Shown here piece by piece: positions 53,715 to 62,500 of a stretch of 64,000 nucleotides of DNA. The first letter of the stretch is position 1, and each line of letters opens with the position of its first letter. The notes under the pieces are model-generated. The model was given only the letters and a program-made list of their open reading frames with translations, was not told where the DNA came from and ran no database searches. The DNA is from Salipiger sp. CCB-MM3 (GTDB taxonomy: Bacteria; Pseudomonadota; Alphaproteobacteria; Rhodobacterales; Rhodobacteraceae), in the NCBI RefSeq assembly GCF_001687105.1, contig NZ_CP014598.1:124001-188000 (forward strand), given 5' to 3'. A program made the position numbers and the translations under genes.

Positions 53715-54620
53715 ATGAAAATTGCGGTAGTCGTTTGCTCGGTCGGACGTCCTGACTCGCTTGAGCAGACCATTCCCTGGATTTCCCGTCAGACCAAGAA
53801 AGCGAGCCAAATCCTCTTGGTGGTAACGCGACCCGAGGACCTTCCCTCCCAGAAGGTGCTCGAATCCGCAGAGCCAGCCGTCGAAGTGATCTTTTCTGAG
53901 AAAGGCCTGCCGCGCCAGCGCAACCGAGGTCTCGACGCGGTCCAAGGGCGCTGCGACGCGGTGTTCTTTATCGATGATGACTACCTCCCGACGCGAGATG
54001 CGATTGCCGGGATTGAGCGCGCATTTTCGGACTTCCCGAAAGCCTCTGGTATCACAGGTGATCTGATCGCCGATGGTATCCATGGCGCCGGAATTCCTTT
54101 CGACGAGGCGGCGCAGCTGGTCGAAAGGTTCGAGGCCACGCAAATCAAGAATGCCGCCGCCCCACGTGCTTTGAAGCGCAATCTCGTGGGCCTTTACGGT
54201 TGCAACATGGCCTATCGCTCCGCTTTGATCGGTGATGTGCGTTTCGATGAACGTCTGCCGCTCTATGGCTGGCAGGAGGATGTGGACTTTGCGAGCCGCC
54301 TGCCCGGCGAGAAGCTGAAGACCGATGCGCTGGTCGGCGTGCATCTCGGGGCGAAATCAGGTCGCGAGACCAGCGGTGACCTGCTTGGGTACAGTCAGGT
54401 CGCCAACGTCGCCTATCTCATGAAAAAGGGCTCGATTCCCAAGAGGTTCGGGCTTGAACTCATCCTTCGGAACATGGCGGCAAACCACGTGAAGATGTTT
54501 CGCCCCGAGCCTTGGATTGATCGCAAGGCACGGGTGAGGGGCAACTGGATGGCGGTTGCGGATCTGCTCAAGAGACGCTCGGCGCCCGAACGCATCCTTG
54601 ATCTGCGGCGAGCCGACTAG
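53715..54620 (+). CDS. Glycosyltransferase family 2 protein
   Basis: GT-A fold glycosyltransferase of 301 residues. The N-terminus MKIAVVVCSVGRPDSLEQTI, KGLPRQRNRGLDAV and the metal-binding FFIDDDYLP (about 89-97) are clear. WQEDVDFASRL supplies the catalytic acidic residues. It has no membrane helices. It probably adds a sugar after ExoY. It converges with fliI 9 bp away, the border of the exopolysaccharide region. Confidence 0.88.
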   Translation: MKIAVVVCSVGRPDSLEQTIPWISRQTKKASQILLVVTRPEDLPSQKVLESAEPAVEVIFSEKGLPRQRNRGLDAVQGRCDAVFFIDDDYLPTRDAIAGIERAFSDFPKASGITGDLIADGIHGAGIPFDEAAQLVERFEATQIKNAAAPRALKRNLVGLYGCNMAYRSALIGDVRFDERLPLYGWQEDVDFASRLPGEKLKTDALVGVHLGAKSGRETSGDLLGYSQVANVAYLMKKGSIPKRFGLELILRNMAANHVKMFRPEPWIDRKARVRGNWMAVADLLKRRSAPERILDLRRAD

Positions 54621-54629
54621 GGCGCAACT

Positions 54630-55970
54630 CTACCCCACCACGATTCCCGCGTCGCTCAGTGCGCCGTGCAGGCGGGCGAAGGTTTCTGAGCTTTCCATCG
54701 CCTCGTGTTTGCGCTGGCTGAGCAGCGCGTCCAGCGGCTCGGCGAGGGCGATGGCGGTGTCGACCTCTTCGTCGCTGCCATGCCGATACGCGCCGATGCG
54801 GATCAATTCTTCCATATCGGCATAGCGCGCGGCGGCGCGGCGGGCGGTGCGGTAGATCGCGTATTCGTCCTCGTTGTGGCAATCGGGCAGCATCCGCGAG
54901 ATCGAGCGCAGCAGGTTCACCGCCGGGAAGCGGCCCTGTTCGGCAATCTTGCGGTCGAGCACGATATGCCCGTCCATGATGCCGCGCACCGCGTCGGCGA
55001 TCGGGTCTTCCATGTCGCCGCCATCGACCAGCACCGTATAAAGCGCGGTGATGTCCCCGGCGCTGCCCGAGCCCGGGCCCGCGCGCTCCATCATCCGCGG
55101 CAGTTCCGCGAAAGTGGTGGGCGGGTAGCCCTTGGAGGTCGGCGGCTCGCCCCCGGCAAGGCCGATCTCGCGCTGCGCCATGGCGAAACGGGTCACGCTG
55201 TCGAGCAGCAGCAGCACCTGCTTGCCCTGATCGCGGAAATGCTCGGCCACGGCGGTGGCAGTCCAGGCGGCCTGACGGCGCATCAGCGGCGGCTCGTCAC
55301 CGGTAGAGACCACGACCACCGAGCGCGCCATGCCTTCCTCGCCAAGATCCTCCTGCAGAAAGTCCTGCACCTCGCGGCCCCGCTCGCCGACGAGGCCGAC
55401 AACGATCACATCCGCCTGCGCGCCGCGCGCCAGCATCGCCATCATCGTCGATTTGCCGACGCCGGATCCGGCAAAGACCCCCATGCGCTGGCCGCGGCAC
55501 AGGGGGGTGAAGACGTCCATCACCTTGACCTTGGTGTTGAGCCGCTCGCCAACGCGGCGGCGCTCAAAGGCGGGGGGCGGGGCGGCGCGGATCTTGCGCG
55601 GGGCGTCACCCTCGGGCAGGCGGCCCTTGCCGTCGAGCGGCTGTCCGAGGGCGTTCACCACCCGGCCGATCCATGCATCATCGGGGCGAATCTCGGCGGC
55701 ACTGTGCGAGACCTGCACCGGATCGCCAGTGCGCACCCCGTCCCAGCTGCCGAAGGGCAAAAGCCGCGTGCCCTGCGAGTCGATGCCCACGACCTCGGCC
55801 AAAACCGGCCCTTCGCGGCCCTGCACGAGGCAATGCGCGCCAATGCCGACGGCGCGTTCGAGCCCCGACACGGTAAGGACAAGCCCCAGCGCAGAGGTCA
55901 CCTGCCCGGAAATGCTTGACCTTTCAATGGTCCGTGTAAGACTTGATAGCTCCGAAAACGCCGTGTGCAT
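54630..55970 (-). CDS. fliI: Flagellar export ATPase
   Basis: F1-beta-like ATPase of 446 residues that drives the flagellar type III export apparatus. Walker A is AGSGVGKS (167-174), the Walker B segment is QVLLLLDSVTRFAMAQRE, and GYPPTTFAELPRMMERAG is the family signature. The ATG at 55970 has only a weak ribosome-binding site. It is divergent from flgB across 67 bp, so one region drives both directions. Confidence 0.95.
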   Translation of the reverse strand: MHTAFSELSSLTRTIERSSISGQVTSALGLVLTVSGLERAVGIGAHCLVQGREGPVLAEVVGIDSQGTRLLPFGSWDGVRTGDPVQVSHSAAEIRPDDAWIGRVVNALGQPLDGKGRLPEGDAPRKIRAAPPPAFERRRVGERLNTKVKVMDVFTPLCRGQRMGVFAGSGVGKSTMMAMLARGAQADVIVVGLVGERGREVQDFLQEDLGEEGMARSVVVVSTGDEPPLMRRQAAWTATAVAEHFRDQGKQVLLLLDSVTRFAMAQREIGLAGGEPPTSKGYPPTTFAELPRMMERAGPGSGSAGDITALYTVLVDGGDMEDPIADAVRGIMDGHIVLDRKIAEQGRFPAVNLLRSISRMLPDCHNEDEYAIYRTARRAAARYADMEELIRIGAYRHGSDEEVDTAIALAEPLDALLSQRKHEAMESSETFARLHGALSDAGIVVG

Positions 55971-56037
55971 GGCTACTATCCATTGATCAGTTCGTTTTAT
56001 TCATGCTATCCTTGTTTCAACCAAAAGGGAACTCTTC

Positions 56038-56439
56038 ATGAAACTTGGTGGAATGTCCTTTTTCCAGCTCGCTTCGGACCGCATGACGTGGCTCGGGGCG
56101 CGGCAGACTGTGATTTCTGAAAACATCGCCAACGCCGACACGCCGAATTACAAAGCGCGTGAGGTCAATGACTTCGCCGAGGCTCTGGAAGGGCAGCGCA
56201 GCTTCAACGGGCTCGACACCACCGATTCCCAGCACATCCGCAACACCACCACCGCGCCTGATGGCGTGCGGATCGAGCGTGACGAGACCGCGTGGGAAGG
56301 CAGCCTCGACGGCAACACCGTGTCGGTCGAGCAGCAGACCATCAAGGCCGCCGAAGTGGCGGGCAATTACCGGCTTGCGGCCGAGCTTTACCGCAAGGGC
56401 AACAGCCTGCTGACCATCGCGGTCACGGGCATTCGCTGA
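56038..56439 (+). CDS. flgB: Flagellar basal-body rod protein FlgB
   Basis: Proximal rod protein of 133 residues. SENIANADTPNYKAREVNDF near the N-terminus is the rod signature, and the C-terminal helix YRLAAELYRKGNSLLTIAVTGIR packs into the rod. AAAAGGGA precedes the ATG. It is the first gene of the rightward flagellar operon that runs to flhB. Confidence 0.95.
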   Translation: MKLGGMSFFQLASDRMTWLGARQTVISENIANADTPNYKAREVNDFAEALEGQRSFNGLDTTDSQHIRNTTTAPDGVRIERDETAWEGSLDGNTVSVEQQTIKAAEVAGNYRLAAELYRKGNSLLTIAVTGIR

Positions 56440-56450
56440 GAGGGGCCGTC

Positions 56451-56861
56451 ATGGATCCGCTGAAATCCATTCTCAACGTCGCGGCCAGCGGCATGCGTGC
56501 GCAGGGCGAGCGGCTGAAGGTCGTGTCGGAAAACGTGGCCAACGCCAGTTCCACCGCCAACGAGCCGGGCGGCGATCCCTACCGCCGCAAGGTCATCTCC
56601 TTCGAAGAGATGGTCGACCGCGAAAGCGGCGCGTCGATGGTGAACGTCTCGGACGTCACCCGCGACGATGCCGATTTCGAACTGCGTTACGACCCCGCGC
56701 ACCCTTCGGCCAACGAGGATGGCTTTGTGAAGGTGTCGAACGTGAAGACCATTCTCGAACTGGCCAACATGCGCGAAGCCTCGCGCAGCTATCAGGCCAA
56801 CCTCAACATGTTTGAAACCGGGCGCACCATGCGGACCCAGCTTCTCGATCTGCTGAAATAG
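56451..56861 (+). CDS. flgC: Flagellar basal-body rod protein FlgC
   Basis: Proximal rod protein of 136 residues. It has the rod motif VVSENVANASSTANEPGG and the C-terminal FlgC ending REASRSYQANLNMFETGRTM. AGAGGGG lies before the ATG at 56451, 11 bp after flgB. In-frame sequence upstream overlaps flgB and is rejected. Confidence 0.95.
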   Translation: MDPLKSILNVAASGMRAQGERLKVVSENVANASSTANEPGGDPYRRKVISFEEMVDRESGASMVNVSDVTRDDADFELRYDPAHPSANEDGFVKVSNVKTILELANMREASRSYQANLNMFETGRTMRTQLLDLLK

Positions 56862-56872
56862 GACTCCCAAGA

Positions 56873-57202
56873 ATGGCGGAACCCTCGTCGCTCCTTTCGC
56901 TGAACTCTGCCAGCGGGGCCTACCGGGCCTCGCGCGACATGGTTGCCGAAAAGACGCCCCCGATCGTCCCCGAACAGAATGAGGGGCCGAGCTTTTCCGA
57001 GATGGTCGCAAAGGCCGGCGCCGAGACCGTGCAGACCATGCGCGAGGCCGAGGCCACGGCACAGACCGGGCTGCGCGGCGGGGCCGACACGCAACAGGTG
57101 GTGCTGGCCACGCTGGAGCTGGAATCGACGGTGAAGGTCGCCGTCTCGGTGCGCGACAAGCTGGTCGAGGCCTATCAGGAAATCATGCGGATGCCGGTCT
57201 GA
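56873..57202 (+). CDS. fliE: Flagellar hook-basal body protein FliE
   Basis: MS-ring/rod junction protein of 109 residues. PSFSEMVAKAGAETVQTMRE and the C-terminus AVSVRDKLVEAYQEIMRMPV match the FliE family. It lies between flgC and fliQ, the usual alphaproteobacterial order. Confidence 0.93.
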   Translation: MAEPSSLLSLNSASGAYRASRDMVAEKTPPIVPEQNEGPSFSEMVAKAGAETVQTMREAEATAQTGLRGGADTQQVVLATLELESTVKVAVSVRDKLVEAYQEIMRMPV

Positions 57203-57220
57203 TCCGGCAGTGGGGGCGCG

Positions 57221-57490
57221 GTGACAGAAAGCGATACGCACACGATCCTGTCGGAGGCGTTCCTGACCGTGCTCTACGCGTCCGGCCCGATCATGGCGAT
57301 CGCGCTGGTCATCGGCCTCGTGGTCGCCTTCTTTCAGGCGCTGACACAAGTGCAGGAAATGACGCTGACCTTCGTGCCGAAGATCGTGTCGATCTTTCTG
57401 GGCCTGCTGGTGCTGATCCCCTTCATGTACGCCATGGTCAAACAGTTCTCGGACACGGTGTTCGACCTCATCGTCAGCGGGGGGCTGTGA
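57221..57490 (+). CDS. fliQ: Flagellar export gate protein FliQ
   Basis: Export-gate membrane protein of 89 residues with two helices (ASGPIMAIALVIGLVVAFFQALTQVQEMTL and IFLGLLVLIPFMYAMVKQF). It starts with GTG. Its stop overlaps the next gene by one to four bases. FliP is not in the window. Confidence 0.95.
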   Translation: MTESDTHTILSEAFLTVLYASGPIMAIALVIGLVVAFFQALTQVQEMTLTFVPKIVSIFLGLLVLIPFMYAMVKQFSDTVFDLIVSGGL

Positions 57491-58302
57491 TGCGCCGTCT
57501 GGTGGATGTGCTTTTGGGGGCCGGGCTGGTGCTGCTGCTTGTGGCGCCGGGAGCCCGCGCCGACTGGAGCGATTTCTACCGCCCGACAGAGCGCGCCGCC
57601 GCGCCCGCGCCGGTTTTGCGCGGCGCCATTGATCCCAGCGGCGTCTGCATCCGCGAGATCCTGCGCGCGCAGTTGCGCCACCAGATCCCCGGCAACCTGC
57701 TTTTGGGCATCGGCCTGCAAGAGGCGGGGATGATGCATGAGGGCGAGCTGACGATCTGGCCGTGGACCGCCAATGCCGATGGCGACGGGCGCTATTTCGA
57801 CAGCCCCGAGACGGCGGCCAGCTGGGTGCGTGCGCGCCGTGGCGCGGGCGTCACCTCGATCGACCTTGGTTGCATGCAAGTGAATCTGCGCTGGCACCCC
57901 GACGCCTTCGCCTCCTACGAGCAGGGCTTCGATCCGGCGCAGAACGTCGACTATGCGGCGCGGCTGCTGGTCTCGCTCTACGAGCAGACCGGCGACTGGA
58001 TCGAGGCGGCGGGCCGCTATCATTCGGCCACCCCCGAATATAAAGACCTCTACCTCTCGCGGTTGCGCCAGAACGTCGAGATCGCCAATGAGCGGCTCGA
58101 TATCTTCCGCGCGCTCGCCTCGGCAGAGGGCGGCCCCCTCGCCGCGCCGGTGACCGTCGCCACCACGCAGCCGCTGCCCGAGGGGCATTTCTGGACCTCC
58201 TCGATCACCACCCGCTCTGGCGCCGCCGCCGAGGGCGCACGCTCGCTCTTCGGGCGCGAGGTGATGCAGCCCGTGCTTCCCGCCTTCCGAAAGATGTTCT
58301 GA
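57490..58302 (+). CDS. Exported lytic transglycosylase of the flagellar operon
   Basis: Protein of 270 residues with a signal peptide (LVDVLLGAGLVLLLVAPGARA). The SLT-type domain has the catalytic Glu78 in GIGLQEAGM, then IWPWTANADGDGRYF and SIDLGCMQVNLRWHP, and AGRYHSATPEYKDLYLSRL near its end. Its place in the export operon suggests that it opens peptidoglycan for the rod, like SltF of Rhodobacter. ATG at 57490 or GTG at 57487; the end overlaps flhA. Confidence 0.88.
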   Translation: MRRLVDVLLGAGLVLLLVAPGARADWSDFYRPTERAAAPAPVLRGAIDPSGVCIREILRAQLRHQIPGNLLLGIGLQEAGMMHEGELTIWPWTANADGDGRYFDSPETAASWVRARRGAGVTSIDLGCMQVNLRWHPDAFASYEQGFDPAQNVDYAARLLVSLYEQTGDWIEAAGRYHSATPEYKDLYLSRLRQNVEIANERLDIFRALASAEGGPLAAPVTVATTQPLPEGHFWTSSITTRSGAAAEGARSLFGREVMQPVLPAFRKMF

Positions 58303-60404
58303 TGGCCCTGACCGATCCCTTCACCGCCACGCAGAAAAAGAGCAGCAACCTGCTGGGCAAGGGCATGGCCAACCGCGACGTGGCTTTCGCCATCGGCGTG
58401 ACGCTGATGCTGGCGGTGCTCTTCGTGCCGCTGCCGCCGGTGATCCTCGATTTCGGCCTCGCGGTGTCGCTGTCGGTCTCGGTGCTGATCCTGATGGTCG
58501 CGCTTTGGATTCCCAAGCCATTGGAATTCAACTCTTTTCCAACGCTTTTGCTGGTCGTCACCATGCTGCGGCTGTCGCTCAACGTCGCCTCGACCCGGCT
58601 GATCCTCTCCGAAGGCCACACCGGCCCCAGCGCCGCGGGCGGGGTGATCGAGGGTTTCTCGCGCTTCATCGTGGGCGGCAATTTCATCATCGGCATCGTG
58701 GTCTTTGCCATCCTCGTGGTGATCAACTTCGTGGTGATCACCAAGGGCTCGACCCGGATCGCCGAAGTCTCCGCCCGCTTCTCGCTGGACTCGATGCCCG
58801 GCAAGCAGATGGCCATTGACGCCGACCTCGGTGCCGGGCTGATCGACGAAGAGCAGGCGCGCAGCCGCCGCAAGGAACTGGAGGACGAGAGCGGGTTCTT
58901 CGGGGCGATGGACGGTGCTTCCAAGTTTGTGCGCGGCGATGCGGTGGCGGGGATCATCATCACCATCATCAACGTCATCGGCGGCATTTTGATCGGCGTC
59001 GCGCAGCACGGGCTGTCGCTCTCGGAGGCGGCCAATTTCTACACGGTGCTGACCATCGGTGACGGGCTGGTGACGCAGGTTCCGGCGCTGGTGGTCTCGC
59101 TGGCGGCGGGTCTGATCGTCACCAAGGGCGGCACCGAAGGCGCGGCGAACGAGGCGGTTCTGGGTCAGCTCTCGAAGTTCCCGAAGGCGCTTTTCATGGC
59201 CTCTGCGCTGCTTTTTGGCATCGGGCTGCTGCCCGGCTTTCCGGCGCTGGTCTTCACCGCGCTGGCGGGGCTGATGATTGGGCTTGGCATTCTGGTGCAG
59301 CGTGGCGCGGAAGAGGCCGCAAGGACCGCCGCCCGCGAAGAGGTGGCGCGGCAGAAGGCCGAGGCCGCACCCGCCGAAGACAACATCAAAGAGACCCTGA
59401 AGCTCGACAGTCTGCGGCTCGATCTGGGGCAGGCGCTGGTGCCGCTGATCTCCAGCCCCGATGCGGCTCTGGCGGGCAAGATCAAGAGCCTGCGCGGCCT
59501 CTTCGCGCGCGAGTTCGGCTTTGTGCTGCCGACCGTGCGCATCAAGGACGAGCCGATGCTGCCCTCGCAGAGCTATGGCATCATGGTGCAGGGCGTCGAA
59601 GTGGCCCGCGGCGAGGTGCGTCCGGCGGGCATGATGGTGGTCAATCCCGGCAACTGCGGCCTGAAGGGCGAGAAGGGCAAAGACCCGACCTTTGGCCTCG
59701 AGGCGCTGTGGGTCGATCCGCAGACCGCCAAGACCGCCGAGGGCATGGGGCTGACGGTGGTCGATCCGGAAAGCGTGATCATCACCCATCTGACCGAGGT
59801 GGTGAAGGAGCATCTGCCCGAACTGATGACCTATGGCGCCACACAGGAACTGATCGAGGGGCTCGACCGCGAGTATCAGAAGCTGGCCAAGGACATCCCC
59901 GGCAACGCGCCGATGGTGCTGATCCAGCAGGTGCTGCAGGGGCTGCTCGCCGAGAGGGTTTCGGCGCGAAACCTCCCGCTGATCATCGAAGCCATCGCCG
60001 ACGCCAAGCGCAGCACCAACAGCGTCACGCAGATCATCGAGCAGGTGCGCCGCCGCCTCGCCAACCAGATCTGCAAGTCGATGATGGATGGCTCGGGCTT
60101 TATCTCGGTGATCACCATGGGCCCGGCATGGGAGAAGGAATTCCTCGAGGCGCTGCGGGTCAGCGGCGACGAGCGCAACTTCGTCATGTCGCCGCAGCGG
60201 GTGCAGGATTTCGTCCTGCAGGCCCGCCGCGAGATCCAGCAGTTCGCCGAGCGCGACGAGTGGCCCGCGCTGCTGGTCAGCCCCGAGGTGCGCAGCTTCG
60301 TGCGTTCAATGCTGGAGCGGGTCAGCCCGATGACCACGGTGCTGTCGCACAATGAGATTCACCGCAAGGCGGCGCTGCGCACCGTCGCCACCATCGGCAA
60401 ATAG
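58302..60404 (+). CDS. flhA: Flagellar export protein FlhA
   Basis: Export-gate protein of 700 residues with about eight N-terminal helices and a large cytosolic domain that binds chaperone-substrate complexes. The FHIPEP signature RIAEVSARFSLDSMPGKQMA is at about 154-173. DEVFV-type ends are replaced by the usual alphaproteobacterial C-terminus. One base overlaps the transglycosylase gene, and fliR follows directly. Confidence 0.96.
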   Translation: MALTDPFTATQKKSSNLLGKGMANRDVAFAIGVTLMLAVLFVPLPPVILDFGLAVSLSVSVLILMVALWIPKPLEFNSFPTLLLVVTMLRLSLNVASTRLILSEGHTGPSAAGGVIEGFSRFIVGGNFIIGIVVFAILVVINFVVITKGSTRIAEVSARFSLDSMPGKQMAIDADLGAGLIDEEQARSRRKELEDESGFFGAMDGASKFVRGDAVAGIIITIINVIGGILIGVAQHGLSLSEAANFYTVLTIGDGLVTQVPALVVSLAAGLIVTKGGTEGAANEAVLGQLSKFPKALFMASALLFGIGLLPGFPALVFTALAGLMIGLGILVQRGAEEAARTAAREEVARQKAEAAPAEDNIKETLKLDSLRLDLGQALVPLISSPDAALAGKIKSLRGLFAREFGFVLPTVRIKDEPMLPSQSYGIMVQGVEVARGEVRPAGMMVVNPGNCGLKGEKGKDPTFGLEALWVDPQTAKTAEGMGLTVVDPESVIITHLTEVVKEHLPELMTYGATQELIEGLDREYQKLAKDIPGNAPMVLIQQVLQGLLAERVSARNLPLIIEAIADAKRSTNSVTQIIEQVRRRLANQICKSMMDGSGFISVITMGPAWEKEFLEALRVSGDERNFVMSPQRVQDFVLQARREIQQFAERDEWPALLVSPEVRSFVRSMLERVSPMTTVLSHNEIHRKAALRTVATIGK
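59954..59975. repeat. Intragenic palindrome, copy 3 (inside flhA)
   Basis: GAGGGTTTCG-GCG-CGAAACCTC type palindrome. It encodes ERVSARN in FlhA. It shares its arms and the VS-x-RN coding phase with the copies in rep and parA. Confidence 0.7.
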
Positions 60405-61160
60405 ATGAACCTCTCGGCGTTCCTCACCGCCGAGTTTCTCGGTGTGGCGCTGGTCTTCGCTCGGATCGGCGGCATCATCATGTTCGTGCCCGGCTTCGGC
60501 GAGGCGCTGTTTCCGGCCCGCCACCGGCTGGCCATGGCGCTGGTGCTGTCGCTGGCGCTTTACCCGCTGACGCCACTGGGACCGGTGGATTTCGAGAACC
60601 CCGCCGCCTTCCTTGCGACCATGGCGATCGAGTTGACGCTGGGCGTCTGGATCGGGGTCACCGCGCGCATCCTGCTGACCGGGCTGCAGTTCGCGGGCTA
60701 TCAGATCGGCATGATCTCGGGGCTCGCCAACGCGTTCTCGCCCAGCCTTGGCTCGTTCGAGGGCGCCAACCTCGTCTCCTCGGCGCTGATGATGGCGGCT
60801 GTGGCGGTCATCTTCGCCACCGATATGCACCATATGATCATCGGCGCGATGGTGATGAGCTATGAGGTGTTCCCGCCGGGGCAGATCCTGACCGGCGATC
60901 TGGCGCAGCAGATGGTCAAGGCGGTGAGCCAGAGCTTTTACATGGGGCTGTCGATTGCCGCGCCGTTCTTTGTCATGGGGCTGCTGCTCAACCTCGCCAT
61001 GGGCCTGACCGCGCGGATGATGCCGACGTTGCCGGTGTTCTTCGTGGCGGGCTCGGTGCTGATCGTGTCAGGGCTCTTAGTGCTGGTCATGGCGACGCCG
61101 ATGATGCTGCGCGAGTTCGCCGACGAGTTTGCCGCATGGCTCGGCCTGCTGGTGTTCTGA
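60405..61160 (+). CDS. fliR: Flagellar export gate protein FliR
   Basis: Membrane protein of 251 residues with about six helices. ARIGGIIMFVPGFGEALFPARHRLAMAL and FAGYQIGMISGLANAFSPSLGS are family segments. It begins directly after the flhA stop, so translation is coupled. It forms the export gate with FliP and FliQ. Confidence 0.95.
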   Translation: MNLSAFLTAEFLGVALVFARIGGIIMFVPGFGEALFPARHRLAMALVLSLALYPLTPLGPVDFENPAAFLATMAIELTLGVWIGVTARILLTGLQFAGYQIGMISGLANAFSPSLGSFEGANLVSSALMMAAVAVIFATDMHHMIIGAMVMSYEVFPPGQILTGDLAQQMVKAVSQSFYMGLSIAAPFFVMGLLLNLAMGLTARMMPTLPVFFVAGSVLIVSGLLVLVMATPMMLREFADEFAAWLGLLVF

Positions 61161-61173
61161 GGGGGCGCTGGAG

Positions 61174-62298
61174 ATGGCCGAAGACGAGGATAAGGACAGC
61201 AAGACCGAAGAGCCGACAGAGCGAAAGCTTCGACAGGCGCGCGAGAAGGGCGACGTTCCCAGCTCCAAGGAGGTTGGCAATGTGACCGGGGTGCTGTCGC
61301 TCTTTGCGGTGACGGCCTTTGTTCTGCCCAGTGTTTCGGCTCCGCTCTCGGGCATTCTGCGCGGGGTGTTCGAGACCGCCGGTCAGGTGCATGTGGGCGA
61401 GGGCGTGGCTGGCATCCGCGATCTGGGCGGCGTCACTTGGGGCGTGCTGCGCGGCGTCGGGGTGCTGCTTGCGCCGCTGATGGCGCTGATGGTTCTGGGG
61501 GCGCTGGCCGGGGCGGTGCTGCAGGGCGACGTGGTTGTGGCCGCCGAGCGCATCAAGCCGAAACTGTCGAAAATCTCGCCCATCAGCGGATTTAAGAAAA
61601 TCTTTTCGACCAGCGCGATGGTAGAGTTCCTCAAGAGCATCGTGAAGGTGCTGGTGGTCGCGACGATCGGGCTTTGGATCACCTATAAGATGGTGCGCGA
61701 GATTTGGCAGGCGCAGGGCATTCTGCCCGGCGTGGTGACCGAACTGGCGCGGCAGGCCGCCTCGCAGATGCTGCTTGTGGTGCTGGCGCTGCTGGTGGTG
61801 ATCGCGGTGGCGGATGTGTTCTGGAAGCGGTTCGATCACCGGCGCAAACAGCGCATGTCGTTGCAGGAGATCAAGGACGAGACCAAGGACACCGAGGGCG
61901 ATCCGCAGATCCGTGGCAAGCGCGCGCAATTGCGCCGCGAGCGGGCCAAGCAGCGCATCGCGCAGTCCGTGCCGCGCGCCACGGTGGTGCTGACCAACCC
62001 GACCCATTACGCGGTGGCGCTGAAATACGAGAGCGGCGTCGACATGGCCCCGGTCTGCGTGGCCAAAGGGGCCGATCTCATGGCGGCGCGGATCCGTCAG
62101 CTGGCGCGCGAGTCAGAGGTGCCGATCATCGAGAACAAGCCGTTGGCGCGCGCGCTGCACGATGTGGCCGAACTCGACAAGCCAATCCCCGTGCAGCACT
62201 GGGAAGCGGTGGCCGCGATCATCGGCTACGTCATGGACATGCAGCGCAACATCAAGCGGCCGATGCCCGAAGGATCGAGTCTTCGGGAAGAAGACTGA
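61174..62298 (+). CDS. flhB: Flagellar export switch protein FlhB
   Basis: Protein of 374 residues with the polar start EDKDSKTEEPTERKLRQARE, four membrane helices and a cytosolic domain that cleaves itself at Asn275-Pro276 in TNPTHYAVAL. The cleavage switches export from rod-hook to filament substrates. The ATG at 61174 is chosen; earlier in-frame codons overlap fliR. It is the last gene of this operon in the window. Confidence 0.95.
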   Translation: MAEDEDKDSKTEEPTERKLRQAREKGDVPSSKEVGNVTGVLSLFAVTAFVLPSVSAPLSGILRGVFETAGQVHVGEGVAGIRDLGGVTWGVLRGVGVLLAPLMALMVLGALAGAVLQGDVVVAAERIKPKLSKISPISGFKKIFSTSAMVEFLKSIVKVLVVATIGLWITYKMVREIWQAQGILPGVVTELARQAASQMLLVVLALLVVIAVADVFWKRFDHRRKQRMSLQEIKDETKDTEGDPQIRGKRAQLRRERAKQRIAQSVPRATVVLTNPTHYAVALKYESGVDMAPVCVAKGADLMAARIRQLARESEVPIIENKPLARALHDVAELDKPIPVQHWEAVAAIIGYVMDMQRNIKRPMPEGSSLREED

Positions 62299-62500
62299 CG
62301 CATCGGCCAGGGTTCCTCCTCTCGTCGTGGGCGCCACCGGCAGATGGTCGCGCAAACATCCTGCGCAGCGTGGAAATCCTGCAAGAACCGGGGTAGGGCA
62401 AAGGCGTCTGCCGCCTGCCCCATGCTGCGGCACCGCGACTGTAGACCTTTGTATGCAGAACGGCTAAACGGAGCCAGACCTCCAGGAAAGGCATTGCATT

